From the NCBI RefSeq assembly GCF_026222555.1, contig NZ_CP098511.1:1531501-1595500 (forward strand): 64,000 nucleotides of DNA, written 5' to 3'. The position numbers and the translations under genes are program-made. The DNA is from Aquimarina sp. ERC-38 (GTDB lineage Bacteria > Bacteroidota > Bacteroidia > Flavobacteriales > Flavobacteriaceae). The notes under the pieces are model-generated. The model did not search any database. It was not told where the DNA came from and saw only the letters and a program-made list of their open reading frames with translations. The stretch's first letter is position 1; each line of letters begins with the position of its first letter. Shown here piece after piece: positions 17,801 to 27,900 of the stretch.

Positions 17801-18367
17801 AGTTCCTGCTTTTGGAGAATATGGTTGGATGGTATATCCTTTGTATAACAATCCTTTCTTATAAATTTCCGAAAGCAGCCACCAGACCGTTTCCATATAT
17901 TTAGATTTATAGGTGATATACGGATCTTCCATATCCACCCAATACCCAATTTTTCGGGTAAGGTCATTCCAGATATCCGTATACCGCATTACTGCTTTTT
18001 TACAAGCTTCATTATATTCGGATACGCTGATCTTTTGACCAATATCTTCTTTGGTAATTCCCAGTTCTTTTTCAACTCCTAGTTCAACGGGTAATCCATG
18101 AGTATCCCAGCCTGCTTTTCGGTTTACTTTATAGCCTTTTTGGGTTTTAAAGCGACAAAAAATATCTTTAATAGCGCGTGCCATTACATGATGGATACCG
18201 GGTAATCCGTTTGCGGAAGGAGGGCCTTCAAAAAAGATAAAAGGTTCCGCACCTTCTCGCTCAGAAATACTTTTTTCAAAAATCTGATTTTCTTCCCAAA
18301 ACTGTAATACTTCTTCAGCTATTTGGGGTAAATCTAAACTTTTATATTCTGTAAATCGATTGCTCAT
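14873..18367 (-). CDS. ileS: isoleucyl-tRNA synthetase (long, eukaryote-like type)
   Basis: 1164 residues. Class Ia synthetase charging tRNA-Ile, cytosolic. HIGH-type motif at residues 56-60 (PGIHH, in NGLPGIHHVMARA) and a KMSKR variant of KMSKS near residue 702 (KKGQKMSKRLGNAVDPF). The editing (CP1) domain lies between (about 205-430), with the WTTTPWTLPSNTA motif near 252-264. The length and C-terminal extension fit the second IleS type, generally mupirocin-tolerant. Residues about 216-247 (SPLRPLAPQGG onward to PLEGLGAA) are encoded by a palindromic repeat inserted at the start of the editing domain. The reading frame stays open and motifs are intact, so the enzyme is probably functional. 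Confidence 0.97.
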   Translation of the reverse strand: MSNRFTEYKSLDLPQIAEEVLQFWEENQIFEKSISEREGAEPFIFFEGPPSANGLPGIHHVMARAIKDIFCRFKTQKGYKVNRKAGWDTHGLPVELGVEKELGITKEDIGQKISVSEYNEACKKAVMRYTDIWNDLTRKIGYWVDMEDPYITYKSKYMETVWWLLSEIYKKGLLYKGYTIQPYSPKAGTGLSSHELNQPGTYQDVTDTTVVAQFKSPLRPLAPQGGTSNSIAKAFNISYPLEGLGAAYFLAWTTTPWTLPSNTALTVGPKIDYVLVQTYNQYTFEPTLVVLAKNLVSKQFDGKFIEVASSEEIKTYTPKNEAGKANKILYLILAECKGADLVDIRYEQLLDYVQPYHNPENAFRVIAGDFVTTEDGTGIVHTSPTFGADDALVAKQATPEVPALLVKDENDNLVPTVDLQGKFIKQLGELGGKYVKNEYYDNGEAPEKSVDVEIAIKLKEENKAFKVEKYVHSYPNCWRTDKPVLYYPLDSWFIKVTDFKDRMHELNGQINWKPKATGEGRFGNWLANANDWNLSRSRFWGIPLPIWRTEDGKEEIIIGSIEELKSEMRKAVEAGVLEADVFADFVVGDMSDANYEKVDLHKNIVDEITLVSPSGKPMHRESDLIDVWFDSGSMPYAQWHYPFEKAPQSDHGESPFKADFIAEGVDQTRGWFYTLHAIATMIFDDVAYKNVMSNGLVLDKKGQKMSKRLGNAVDPFSTLKEHGPDATRWYMISNANPWDNLKFDNEGITEVRRKFFGTLYNTNSFFSLYANIDKFDPATPQLNIADRSELDCWILSELNTLIEKTDAFYSDYEPTKAARAISDFVQEHLSNWFVRLSRRRFWKQVSNQTENKKQARQDKLSAYQTLHACLITVAQLSAPIAPFFSDRLYKDLTAYNKDNVESVHLAAFPVSNPELINKDLERKMKKAQDICSLVLSLRQKEKIKVRQPLQKIMIPVLSETEKKEIMGVSDLIKREVNVKEIRLITEDSNILVKKIKPNFKSLGPRFGKDMKLIANKIQSFDQQTIKKLEQNRNINIEINNKIVNLEIEDVEISSQDIEGWLVANAGSLTVALDISITPDLKQEGIARELVNRIQNIRKDSGFEVTDRIHITFKEHQKVREAIENNEYFIKNETLTESIEFSDDVINGNEIAFDDIATQLIIKKQ
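17640..17712. repeat. palindromic repeat inserted in frame within ileS
   Basis: GC-rich arms, GCCCCCAACCCCTCC on the left (from 17640) and CCCCCTTGAGGGGCTAGGGG on the right (17691-17710), form an imperfect inverted repeat about 73 bases long. GC content is clearly above the surrounding gene. Elements of this look are dispersed between genes in Flavobacteriia. Here it is translated as part of IleS. Confidence 0.65.
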
Positions 18368-18458
18368 AAACCACGCTTTCTATTAGGTCTGCGAAAATAA
18401 GGAAATTCTATAATTATTTTAGATGATTTAATCAATACATTTTGAAGGGTTTAAAGGT

Positions 18459-19046
18459 TTGTCTAAGTCAACTCAAAAAAGTATTTTTAGCGACTCTTTT
18501 AAAATAGTTGGTATGGCGGAAGAAAGTTTTTTACCGGATGAAATTATCACTACTAAAATTTACCTGGTCCGGGGTCAAAAAGTAAGGTTAGACAGGGATT
18601 TGGCTGAATTGTATCAGGTACAGACAAAACGGCTAAAAGAAGCTGTTAGAAGGAATTTAGAAAGGTTTCCGGAAGATTTCATGTTTGAGATGACTAAAGA
18701 TGAGTTTGCAAATTGGAGGACGCAATTTGCGACCTCCAATTCCTCAGATAAAATGGGACTACGCTACCCGCCCTTTGTATTTACGGAACAAGGAGTTGCC
18801 ATGCTGTCCAGTGTCCTTAACAGTCCTACGGCTATAAAAGTTAATATTCAAATCATTCGGGTATTTACAAAGATACGGGCTGCCCTCTCAGACAACCTGA
18901 ATTTAAAACTGGAAATTGAAGAAATCAAAAAGAAAGTAGATCATCAAAGTAAAAATATCGAACTTGTATTTAGTTATCTGGATGAATTATTGGAAAAACA
19001 GGAAGAAATAAAGAAGCCTACACCACGAATTGGTTATAAAAAATGA
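18459..19046 (+). CDS. ORF6N domain protein
   Basis: 195 residues with a TTG start at 18459; an ATG at 18513 is an equally good alternative and keeps the whole domain. The ORF6N domain (about residues 22-110) has EIITTKIYLVRGQKVRLD, DLAELYQVQTKRLKEAV and FTEQGVAMLSSVL, as in phage antirepressor-like and KilA-N-associated proteins. A coiled coil fills the C-terminus (about 145-185). The role is probably DNA binding and transcriptional regulation. No prophage genes surround it. It overlaps the omega-amidase start by four bases (ATGA), so the two are coupled, perhaps by chance. Confidence 0.87.
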   Translation: MSKSTQKSIFSDSFKIVGMAEESFLPDEIITTKIYLVRGQKVRLDRDLAELYQVQTKRLKEAVRRNLERFPEDFMFEMTKDEFANWRTQFATSNSSDKMGLRYPPFVFTEQGVAMLSSVLNSPTAIKVNIQIIRVFTKIRAALSDNLNLKLEIEEIKKKVDHQSKNIELVFSYLDELLEKQEEIKKPTPRIGYKK

Positions 19047-19825
19047 ACAAAGAACTTACTCTAGCCCTTATTCAAACTCACTTGGCCTGGGAAAATCCGG
19101 TAGAAAACCGGGCGATGCTATCTCGTAAAATAAAATCTATAGAAGTTCCTTCGGACCTTATCATCTTACCGGAAATGTTTACCACAGGTTTTAGTATGAA
19201 TGCTCGGAGCCTGGCTGAAACCATGCATGGGGAAACCATAAAATGGTTACTAGAATTAGCAAAAGAGAAAAGCACAGCTATTTGCGGAAGTTTGATTATT
19301 AAGGAAAAAGAACATTTCTATAACCGCTTTGTCTTTATAACCCCGGAAGGAGAAACAACCCATTATGATAAGCATCAGTTATTTACTATGGCAGAAGAAC
19401 GGGAAGTATATACGCCAGGAAACGAGATTGTAATTATTGACTACAAAGGCTGGAAAATAAAACCTCAGATTTGTTATGACTTACGTTTTCCGGTTTGGGC
19501 TCGTAATACTACTGGTTATGACCTACTGCTCTACGTTGCTAGTTGGCCTAAAACCCGAATTAATGCCTGGGACACTTTATTAAGAGCAAGGGCTATTGAA
19601 AATATGTCGTATTGTATTGGCGTAAACCGTATTGGTTTAGATGGAAATGGTTATGAATACAATGGACACTCCGGGGCATATAATGTCCTTGGGCATAAAT
19701 TAAATGATTATATTCCTATAAAAAAAGATGAAATTCAGGTGATTACTTTATTAAAATCACATATTGAAAACACCCGAAAAAAACTGCCTTTTTTAGAAGA
19801 TGCAGATACTTTTAAACTACTTTAA
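19043..19825 (+). CDS. omega-amidase (nitrilase superfamily, YafV-type)
   Basis: 260 residues. Hydrolyses 2-oxoglutaramate or 2-oxosuccinamate, clearing products of glutamine-dependent transamination, including in methionine salvage. The nitrilase triad is Glu44 (ILPEMFTTGFS), Lys110 (HYDKHQLFTMA) and Cys144 (PQICYDLRFP). The segment YDKHQLFTMAEE and the CYDLRFPVW motif are diagnostic of the YafV branch. Normal length. Convergent with the Ig-like lipoprotein gene; the two coding ends overlap by 9 bases. Confidence 0.92.
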   Translation: MNKELTLALIQTHLAWENPVENRAMLSRKIKSIEVPSDLIILPEMFTTGFSMNARSLAETMHGETIKWLLELAKEKSTAICGSLIIKEKEHFYNRFVFITPEGETTHYDKHQLFTMAEEREVYTPGNEIVIIDYKGWKIKPQICYDLRFPVWARNTTGYDLLLYVASWPKTRINAWDTLLRARAIENMSYCIGVNRIGLDGNGYEYNGHSGAYNVLGHKLNDYIPIKKDEIQVITLLKSHIENTRKKLPFLEDADTFKLL

Positions 19826-21445
19826 AATAAATGTTTCTTTACGTTCCCAATTACCTCTAAGATCAATTAATTCCGGAAAGTAGAATACTTCTTCGGGTTG
19901 TAGTTTATCCAGAAAACTTCCGGTATCCCAAACGCCATTGTTATTACGGTCTAAAATTACCCGAATATCGTATTTACCAGGTTCTATATTATTAAAAATG
20001 GTAGTTTCTTTAGAAGGAACGACCTTTTCTGCAATCACTTCTCCTTCCATAGTGATTTGTGCAATTACCGGGTATTGTTCCACTTCTTCCAGGGTTAAAA
20101 ATATCGTTCCGTAGTCCGATTTCTTGGGAATTCTTATATTGTAAAAAGTAGTATCATTAGTATTTTCATAAAAATCCTTAATAGCTCCCGGTAAAAGTTC
20201 CAGTTGATAACTGTTTTCTTCGATTCGATCAAAAGAAAAAGTTACTTCATTCTCCAGTTCGTCTAGTTTTGTTTTAAAATCAACATTGACTGAATCTTTA
20301 TCTATTACTTTGATAAACTCGTCATTTACGGACGATAAAGGAATTTCGGCGGTTACTTTAAAACTTTTATCAAAAGGAAGCGTACCTTGGTTTACAGGTG
20401 TTAAATTAAGTGAATCTTTATATTGCTCCCTAAAAGGAGAGACTAAAGTATCTCTGTAGATACCATTTGTTATTTCAAATATTAATGAGTCTGTCTCAAA
20501 GTAAGGTTTGTAAAAATAATAAACAGAATCTTTCTCTTTATCCGGAATAATCCGGGATTGGAAATCCTCTGGTTTCTCAGAAAGCAATCGTATGTATAAG
20601 CTATCTCTTTTTCCTTCGTACGGAAAGATAAAAGAAGTACGAGAACGTTGTTTAGGCCTAAGGGGTCGATAGTCTAAAACTTCTTTAAATAAGGCTACTT
20701 CAAATACCTTAGCCGTGTCTTTTGGTAGCGAAATAATCTCACTATAGAATCCAATTTTATCTTGTTGTGGTTCGTAGGTGTAGTTGACGGATTTATCTTT
20801 TAAGATTACCAACTGATATTGCCCTTCTCTTAGGTTTTCCAAACTAAAATCAGTAATACTATCCAAAGTGCTGGTTATATACCTAGGGACTTCTTTATAA
20901 ATTAAAGAATCTTTATAGTTCTCATCTACTTCATATAAGGCAATTGTTACGTAGGGTTCAATTTCTTTTTCCAAAGCATCAAAAATCCGTCCTTCAATTT
21001 TTAAAGAATCAAGTTCGTTTCCGGTAGAAAATACATACCGTAAAAATGGGTAAGGATTACTCTCATTATTATCCACCACACTCTGCCCGAAGTTAATACT
21101 ATAGGTGGTGTTTTGTAATAAAGTGTCTAAAAATTCAATCTTAACATACTTACTTGCACCTCCTAGGGGAGAGATAGTTGGTTTAGGACTCATAGGGGGC
21201 GAAACAATGATTTGTTTTTGCGCATCTTTTAACTGTATGTATTCATCAAAATAAATCCGTACCTCATCTTCCTTAAAATTAGTAGAAAAGTTAGGGGGTA
21301 CGGCCCTTACAAAAACAGGAGGAATGGTGTCTTTAAGCCCTCCGGTAATGGCACCTCGTTTTGCACAACTTATAAAGGCTCCGCTTATAAACAATAAAAT
21401 AATAATGGTTGTTCTCAGATATAAAAATAACTTCCTTTTTTTCAT
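19817..21445 (-). CDS. lipoprotein with bacterial Ig-like (SbsA/Big_5) domain
   Basis: 542 residues. A lipoprotein signal peptide with lipobox GAFISC puts the lipid anchor at Cys27. An Ig-like Big_5 domain (about 40-145, DTIPPVFVRAVPP, DEVRIYFDEYIQL and NTTYSINFGQSVVDNN) follows, then a long beta-rich region of unknown function. A C-terminal part (about 465-540) has PGKYDIRVILDRNNNGVWDTG, a repeated-type beta-sandwich ending. This architecture is common and conserved in Flavobacteriia but has no assigned function. Likely at the outer membrane or periplasm. It lies 51 bases downstream of comF on the same strand. Confidence 0.85.
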   Translation of the reverse strand: MKKRKLFLYLRTTIIILLFISGAFISCAKRGAITGGLKDTIPPVFVRAVPPNFSTNFKEDEVRIYFDEYIQLKDAQKQIIVSPPMSPKPTISPLGGASKYVKIEFLDTLLQNTTYSINFGQSVVDNNESNPYPFLRYVFSTGNELDSLKIEGRIFDALEKEIEPYVTIALYEVDENYKDSLIYKEVPRYITSTLDSITDFSLENLREGQYQLVILKDKSVNYTYEPQQDKIGFYSEIISLPKDTAKVFEVALFKEVLDYRPLRPKQRSRTSFIFPYEGKRDSLYIRLLSEKPEDFQSRIIPDKEKDSVYYFYKPYFETDSLIFEITNGIYRDTLVSPFREQYKDSLNLTPVNQGTLPFDKSFKVTAEIPLSSVNDEFIKVIDKDSVNVDFKTKLDELENEVTFSFDRIEENSYQLELLPGAIKDFYENTNDTTFYNIRIPKKSDYGTIFLTLEEVEQYPVIAQITMEGEVIAEKVVPSKETTIFNNIEPGKYDIRVILDRNNNGVWDTGSFLDKLQPEEVFYFPELIDLRGNWERKETFILK

Positions 21446-21496
21446 ATAGTCAGCGTGATGCTACAAATAAACAACTATTTATATTAACCTAAAAGC

Positions 21497-22177
21497 TTAC
21501 TCCGTTAATGCCATAGCAGCAAGGCTAATTTTGATTCCGGGTACATCTTTAATGGTTTCAATACATGCTTCTAATGTAGCTCCGGTAGTAATAATATCAT
21601 CTACAATTAAAACGTGTTTATTCTTTAATAAGGACGACTGATTGCTTTCAAATGTTTCATTAGTGTTGATCCAGCGATCTAATCTGTTGTTTTTGGACTG
21701 TTTTTTATTGTAGGATTTTTTTCTCAAAATAAAATCAAGGTATTCAGCCCTTAGATGACTGGCAATTTGCATACCGAACTTATGTACTTGATTGTAGCCT
21801 CTTTCTCTCAAACGTTTGGGGTGTAAGGGTACCGGAAGCACAATGTCAATGTTTTGATAATCAGCAGATTTTTTTAGTTCCTGTCCTAGCCAATTACCCA
21901 GGTATTCGCCTATGTTTTCCTGATTTCGATATTTTAAATTATGGAGTAAATTCTGTACTAAACCGTCTTTATAAAAGCGTAATAAGGCAGTAGCATTTTC
22001 AATATTAGCACGCCCGTAAAATACTTTTTTAATCTTTTCACCGTTTACCTTATGAAAATTACCGAGGGGTAGCTGATGCAAGCAAGAAGTGCAAAGTAAT
22101 TTTTCATTTTTATGTAAAGGTCCTTCACAAGCTGAACAATAAATTGGAAAGAATAAATAGAATAGGTCTTTAACCAT
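21497..22177 (-). CDS. ComF-family phosphoribosyltransferase-like protein
   Basis: 226 residues. ComF proteins take part in DNA uptake during natural competence, probably helping move DNA or primosome functions at the inner face of the membrane. N-terminal zinc-finger cysteines CSAC (near 15-18) and CTSC (near 30-33) are present. The phosphoribosyltransferase domain has DIVLPVPLHPKRLRERGYNQ (about 105-124) and the PRPP-loop VLIVDDIITTGATLEAC (about 187-203). Normal length. It is followed by the Ig-like lipoprotein gene. Other com genes are not in the window. Confidence 0.92.
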   Translation of the reverse strand: MVKDLFYLFFPIYCSACEGPLHKNEKLLCTSCLHQLPLGNFHKVNGEKIKKVFYGRANIENATALLRFYKDGLVQNLLHNLKYRNQENIGEYLGNWLGQELKKSADYQNIDIVLPVPLHPKRLRERGYNQVHKFGMQIASHLRAEYLDFILRKKSYNKKQSKNNRLDRWINTNETFESNQSSLLKNKHVLIVDDIITTGATLEACIETIKDVPGIKISLAAMALTE

Positions 22178-22242
22178 ACTATAGGAATAAGCTATTATTA
22201 GTATATTTAACCGAAATAACCATCAAAAATTAAATAATTATT

Positions 22243-23124
22243 ATGACAACGCAAAATAACAATCTGACACTAAAAATTTTAATTGGTGTCTTAGGTGCTC
22301 TTTTGTTAATCCTAGGGATTTTTACATATAAGTTTTATAATGAAGAAAAGCGGGAAAAAGCAATTCTTCAACAAGAGAAGGACCTTATTGAAAGTGAATT
22401 GGGTGAATTAATAACTAAATATGACAATGCGATTGCTCTAAATGAGGTGATGGATGATCATTTATTAAAAGAAAAAGAAAGAGTGGTTAGCCTTCTAGAT
22501 AGTTTAAAAGACTTTGAAGCTAACGTGGCATTAATTGCAAAATACCGAAGAGAAGTTAGTAAGTTAAAGAGGGAAAGAGAGCGTTTGTTTAAACTGGCAG
22601 ACAGTTTAACCACGGCAAATGAGCAATTAGAGACTGACTTGGATAGTACGTCTACAGCATTGACGCAACGTATTGTTTATTCGGATTCTTTACAAACTCA
22701 AAACGATAAGTTAGCTGAAATCGTAGAACGTGGCTCTGCCTTGACTGCGGCTAACATTACAGCAGAAGGTGTAAGAGTAAAGAGTAGTGGTAAAATTATA
22801 CCTACCAGTCGTTCCAGCAAAGCAGATAAAGTACGAGTATGTTTTACCATAGCTCCTAACAAACTGACGGAGAAAGGAGATAAGGATTTATACGTTCAGG
22901 TTATCAACCCTACAAATAATCTAATTGGTGATAAAACCTCAGTAAATTTTGAAGATGCCATACTTACCTATAGCGGAAGCAACAGAGTGTTTTATGAAAA
23001 TGATGCCTTAGATGTTTGTGTTCTTGTTGATGCACAGGCAGGTGAAATAATGAAAGGAAATTATGTAGTCAACTTATTTTCCGGGCCAAAAATGATATCT
23101 AACACGCAATTTGAATTGAAGTAA
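22243..23124 (+). CDS. membrane-anchored coiled-coil protein, function unknown
   Basis: 293 residues. One N-terminal membrane segment (about 9-30, LKILIGVLGALLLILGIFTY) is followed by a long coiled coil (about 32-165, rich in Glu/Lys/Leu heptads) and a C-terminal globular part (about 170-293) with KVRVCFTIAPNKLTEKGDK and VLVDAQAGEIMKGNYVV. It probably projects into the periplasm. Proteins of this type are widespread in Flavobacteriia without a known role. A rho-independent terminator follows the stop codon. It is divergent from comF. Confidence 0.8.
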   Translation: MTTQNNNLTLKILIGVLGALLLILGIFTYKFYNEEKREKAILQQEKDLIESELGELITKYDNAIALNEVMDDHLLKEKERVVSLLDSLKDFEANVALIAKYRREVSKLKRERERLFKLADSLTTANEQLETDLDSTSTALTQRIVYSDSLQTQNDKLAEIVERGSALTAANITAEGVRVKSSGKIIPTSRSSKADKVRVCFTIAPNKLTEKGDKDLYVQVINPTNNLIGDKTSVNFEDAILTYSGSNRVFYENDALDVCVLVDAQAGEIMKGNYVVNLFSGPKMISNTQFELK

Positions 23125-23150
23125 AAGAGTAAAAAGAATATTTTACCAAT

Positions 23151-23189
23151 TAAAAAACCACTTTATCATTTGATAAGGTGGTTTTTTAA
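23151..23189 (+). terminator. rho-independent terminator
   Basis: AAAAACCACTTTATCA pairs with TGATAAGGTGGTTTTT (one G-U pair) around a short loop and ends in a T run. It lies 27 bases after the coiled-coil gene and also insulates glyS. The stem is symmetric, so it could work in both directions. Confidence 0.85.
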
Positions 23190-23263
23190 TTTGGTTATCA
23201 CTGGAAATAAAAATTTTTCAGCTAAATATTTATTTAAGTTTATTATAGACTTATTTTTGCGGC

Positions 23264-24802
23264 ATGGCAAAACAAGAAGATATCTTTAAAAAAGTAATTT
23301 CCCATGCGAAGGAGTATGGATATATTTTTAGTTCCAGTGAAATTTATGATGGGTTAAGTGCCGTATACGATTATGGGCATAATGGTGTAGAGCTTAAGAA
23401 AAACCTTAGAGATTACTGGTGGCAGAGCATGGTACAAATGCACCAAAATATTGTCGGACTGGACGCTGCTATTTTAATGCATCCCACTACCTGGAAAGCT
23501 TCCGGTCATGTAGATGCTTTTAATGATCCGCTGATCGATAATAAAACTTCAAAAAAAAGGTATCGTGCAGATGTACTAATTGAAGATTATGCCGAAAAAC
23601 TACAGCAAAAGGCAAATAAAGAGATAACTAAAGCTAAAAAACGTTTTGGAGATTCTTTTGATGAAGCACAATTTATAGCTACAAACCCCAGGGTAGTTAA
23701 ATATCTGGAAGAAAAAAAGGCTATTTTAAAAAGGATGGGGCAATCCTTAGAAAAAGAAGACCTGGCAGATGTAAAGGCATTGATTGAGGAACTTGGGATT
23801 GCAGATCCTGAAACAGGCTCTAAAGAATGGACGGATGTGCGGCAGTTTAACCTGATGTTTGGCACTAAGTTAGGCGCTTCTGCAGAAAATGCTACAGATT
23901 TATATTTGCGTCCTGAAACTGCACAGGGAATTTTTGTTAACTTTTTAAATGTTCAGAAAACCGGTCGTATGAAAATTCCGTTTGGGATTGCACAAACCGG
24001 AAAAGCATTCCGTAATGAAATTGTTGCACGCCAGTTTATCTTTAGGATGCGAGAGTTTGAACAAATGGAAATGCAATACTTTGTCCAACCGGGAGAAGAA
24101 ATGAAATGGTATGAGTATTGGAAACAAACCCGTCTTAACTGGCATTTATCCTTAGGTCTAGGTAAAGAAAACTACCGTTATCACGATCATGATAAATTAG
24201 CGCACTATGCAAATGCAGCGGCAGATATCGAATTTAATTTTCCTTTTGGTTTTAAAGAATTAGAAGGAATACACTCCAGAACGGATTTTGATTTAAAAGC
24301 ACATGAAGAACACTCAGGTAAGAAACTGCAGTTTTTTGATCCTGAAAAAAAGGAGAATTATGTACCTTATGTTGTAGAAACTTCAGTAGGGCTGGATCGT
24401 TTGTTCCTGGCGGTATTTTCAAAATCCCTGATGGATGAACAATTGGAAGACGGATCTATCCGTACGGTTTTAAAATTACCGGCGGTAGTTGCCCCGGTAA
24501 AAGCAGCGATTCTTCCTCTAGTCAAAAAAGACGGGTTACCGGAGGTGGCCAATACCATTTTTGATGACTTAAAATGGGATTTTAATATCACTTATGATGA
24601 AAAAGATGCTATTGGCAGAAGGTATCGCAGACAGGATGCTAATGGGACTCCCCTTTGTTTTACTATTGATCATGATACCTTAACTGATAATCAGGTGACC
24701 GTTAGAGATCGGGATACGATGCAACAGGAACGAATACCTATTAATGAAATCAAACTAAAAGTACAGGAAAAGGTAGCTGTTAAACATTGGTTAAAAAGAT
24801 AA
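23264..24802 (+). CDS. glyS: glycyl-tRNA synthetase (single-chain, class II)
   Basis: 512 residues, the homodimeric eukaryote/Gram-positive-type enzyme rather than the alpha2beta2 form. Charges tRNA-Gly. N-terminal motif 1 region GYIFSSSEIYDGLSAVYDYG is followed by WWQSMVQMHQNIVGLDAAI. Motif 2 region is GKAFRNEIVARQFIFRMREFEQME. The motif 3-like part has VVETSVGLDRLFLAVF. The C-terminal anticodon-binding domain starts about residue 410 (VVAPVKAAILPLVKK). Complete, no anomaly. Confidence 0.97.
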   Translation: MAKQEDIFKKVISHAKEYGYIFSSSEIYDGLSAVYDYGHNGVELKKNLRDYWWQSMVQMHQNIVGLDAAILMHPTTWKASGHVDAFNDPLIDNKTSKKRYRADVLIEDYAEKLQQKANKEITKAKKRFGDSFDEAQFIATNPRVVKYLEEKKAILKRMGQSLEKEDLADVKALIEELGIADPETGSKEWTDVRQFNLMFGTKLGASAENATDLYLRPETAQGIFVNFLNVQKTGRMKIPFGIAQTGKAFRNEIVARQFIFRMREFEQMEMQYFVQPGEEMKWYEYWKQTRLNWHLSLGLGKENYRYHDHDKLAHYANAAADIEFNFPFGFKELEGIHSRTDFDLKAHEEHSGKKLQFFDPEKKENYVPYVVETSVGLDRLFLAVFSKSLMDEQLEDGSIRTVLKLPAVVAPVKAAILPLVKKDGLPEVANTIFDDLKWDFNITYDEKDAIGRRYRRQDANGTPLCFTIDHDTLTDNQVTVRDRDTMQQERIPINEIKLKVQEKVAVKHWLKR

Positions 24803-24953
24803 GCGTTATTCTTAAAATATTGAGAGTTACATACTATTTTTTTAAATAATATGTTATAAAATCAAATATAATTTAAAGTATTCTAAAAACGGCTTATAAA
24901 ATTCCGTGAATAATTGTATTTTAGTAAGCCTCTTTTACCAAAACTTTGAGTAA

Positions 24954-27900
24954 ATGCTATCGAGAAAAATTTTACTTGTTGCTCTTTTAATATGCACGTT
25001 TGCCGGATTTTCTCAGGACAAGAAGCAGCGCCTGCCCAGTACTTTTACAGGCGTCTCAAAACCGATGAAACCGGTAAATGCTCTACGAAGTAAAAAAAAC
25101 TTGATTCCAGCTTCTGAAAAACCTCAGGGAGGGGCACCTAGATTAAGGATTAAAAATAAAACCATACCTGGTAAAGGATTGCCGAAAGGTATGGATCCAC
25201 TACTGTTAAAACAAAAAAGTTTTAAAGGAACTAAAGCACTTGCAGCTCCTATTCTTACTTTTGAAGCAGATGCAAGAGAGGCATCTCCATCAGACCCTAC
25301 GGGTGCAGTAGGACCTAACCATTATGTAAGTGCAAGAAATTCGGCTTTCAGTATTCACGATAAGTCCGGCAATGTATTACAACAATCAATTTCGTTAGAA
25401 AATATTTTTGAAGGTGAAAACGATGGTGACCCAATTGTGTTCTACGATAATTTTGCAGACAGGTTTGTAATTACCCAGTTCTTTGGTGCTTTTTCGCAGG
25501 GCGCAGGACCTTTTGGGTTTTTAATTGCAGTATGTCAGGGGTCAAACCCGGTAACTGATGGTTGGTATACGTATCGGTATGAAGTGGATTCTTTTCCTGA
25601 TTATCCTAAATTTTCAGTTTGGTCTGATGGTTATTATATTACCGCTAATAAGAATCAAAACAGTCCGTCAGTTAATGAAGTTGTATTTGTTCTGGAAAGA
25701 GATAAAATGTTAGTAGGCGAAGATACCGCTGGTATACAGGGATTTGCTTTACCCGGAGCCTTAACTAACGGATTTTACTCACCTTTAGCGTTTAATGCTA
25801 TTGGCACCGTATTGCCCCCAAGAGGATTAGGTCATATTGTATATTATCAAGACGATTCGTGGGATGGGGTAAGTGAAGATAAGATAAAACTTTGGTCGTT
25901 AGGTGTGGATTGGGACACCCCTTCTAATTCTTTTATTGCAGAGGATCAGGAATTAAGTGTGAGCGGTGGAGATATTTCTGCTTTTGATGCTACTTTTAGT
26001 TCCGGAAGTACTCTCAATCTACCACAACCAGGAGGTGGTGGAGAAGATAAAGATGCGTTACAAGGTGCTATTATGCAGGTATTAAACTATAGAAGGTTCT
26101 GTGGTTACAACTCCGTAGTATTTAATTTTGCAGTAGATATAGACAATAGAGTTAACAGTTCAGGTAATGAACTGGATCATGTATCCGGAATACGTTGGTA
26201 TGAGTTACGTCAAGATGGCGATAACGCCCCCTGGTACGTGAATCAAGAAGGGACATACGCTGCTCCGGGTGGAAAGAGTGCCTGGTGTGCGAGTATGGCC
26301 ATGGATATTTACGGAAACATCGGGATGGGGTATTCTAGTGTGGGTACGGTTCAGGATGGTGCGGATAGAGATAGCTTTATTTCTCTTCATTATACCGGAC
26401 GGTTAGTAGATGACCCTCCGGGAATGATGACCTTTGCTGAACAAACGATAAAGAATGGTACCGGAGTCAGTCAGGGAAAAGAGCGTTATGGTGATTATTC
26501 ACATCTTACCGTAGATCCGATTGACCAAAACACTTTCTGGTTCATATCAGAATACCCGGAAGCAACCGGGACTAATATGAGAGATTACGTTGGGGTATTT
26601 AAAGTGGCTACGGCAATAGGTAATGATATAGGAGTTATTGCTATTGATGGTCCGGTAACCAGTACTTTTGAAAGTACTGAAAGTGTAAAGGTTCGAATTA
26701 AAAACTTCGGCGAAGTAGCCGCAAGTAATTTTCCGGTACAGTACAGTATCAATGGAGGTCCCGTAGTTACTGAAATTTTCAGCGGTACGATTTCTCCGGG
26801 AAACGAAGCAAATTTTACTTTTGCTAAACAAGAAGATTTTAGCGCAGAAAGGGAGTTTATGATTGAAGTGCAAACGGATTTGGCAAGTGATGCTACTCCA
26901 ATTAATGATTGTACCAGTGCGGTTATCTTTAATTTACCAGCTGATGATGTAGGAGTTGCAGCGATAATCAATCCTAAAACCGGTACAGGACTAGCAATCG
27001 ACGAACCGGTTATGGTTAATATTAAAAACTACGGGGGTAAAGCACAATCCGGTTTTGAAGTGTACTATGTAGTAGATAATGGTACTCGAATTACAGAACG
27101 ATATAATGATGTTCTGGAAGGACAAAGCTCACAATTTTTTACGTTCAGTCAAACTTTTGATTTTTCGGATTTTAGAACTTATATAGTGGAGTCCGGAACT
27201 ATACTGTCAAACGATCAGAATTTAAATAACGACCTGGTTATAGAAGAGGTACTTCATGAGCAATGTAATCCTACCTCTAATTGTTCGCAAAGTCAGGATG
27301 GAATTATTTCTTTTGAATTGTCTAATGTGGTAAATAGGGATATACCTTGTAATGACGGATATGAAAGGTTTCCTAACCTAATCATAGATATTGCAAAAAC
27401 TGAAGAGTATGTGTTAACCATACAAACAGGTTTTGTATCAGAAGAATCTCAACGTTTTTCCATATGGATTGATTATGATGATAATACGGTTTATGAGGAA
27501 GATGAACTTGTCTTAAGTAATCAGGTAATCAAATCAAATTTTGAAGATCAAAAATATAAATTTGAAGTTAGTGCAGATGCCCCCGTAGGGCAACATCGTA
27601 TGCGTATCAGAGGGGCTGATACTCAAAACTCCGGGGGAGTTACTAAGTTAAATGATCCTTGCGCTGAAATTACCTTTGGAACCACTCATGATTATTTTGT
27701 AAAAATTAGTGAACGGGTAGAAGACTCAGATATTGTAGTGGTAAGTGGAGATAATGATCAATTTACCTTTACTATGAGTGATTTTAATGCAGATGAAAGC
27801 CTTCCTATTAATATTTATGACTTGTCCGGTCAAATAATTCATTCTAATGTAATTACTAAAAATTCAGGTATTTTTGAATATGACCTGGATATGTCATATG

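Noticed and set aside
18459..19046. Prophage remnant marked by the ORF6N protein
   Set aside because: No other phage gene, integrase or attachment site is near; neighbours are ordinary chromosomal genes.
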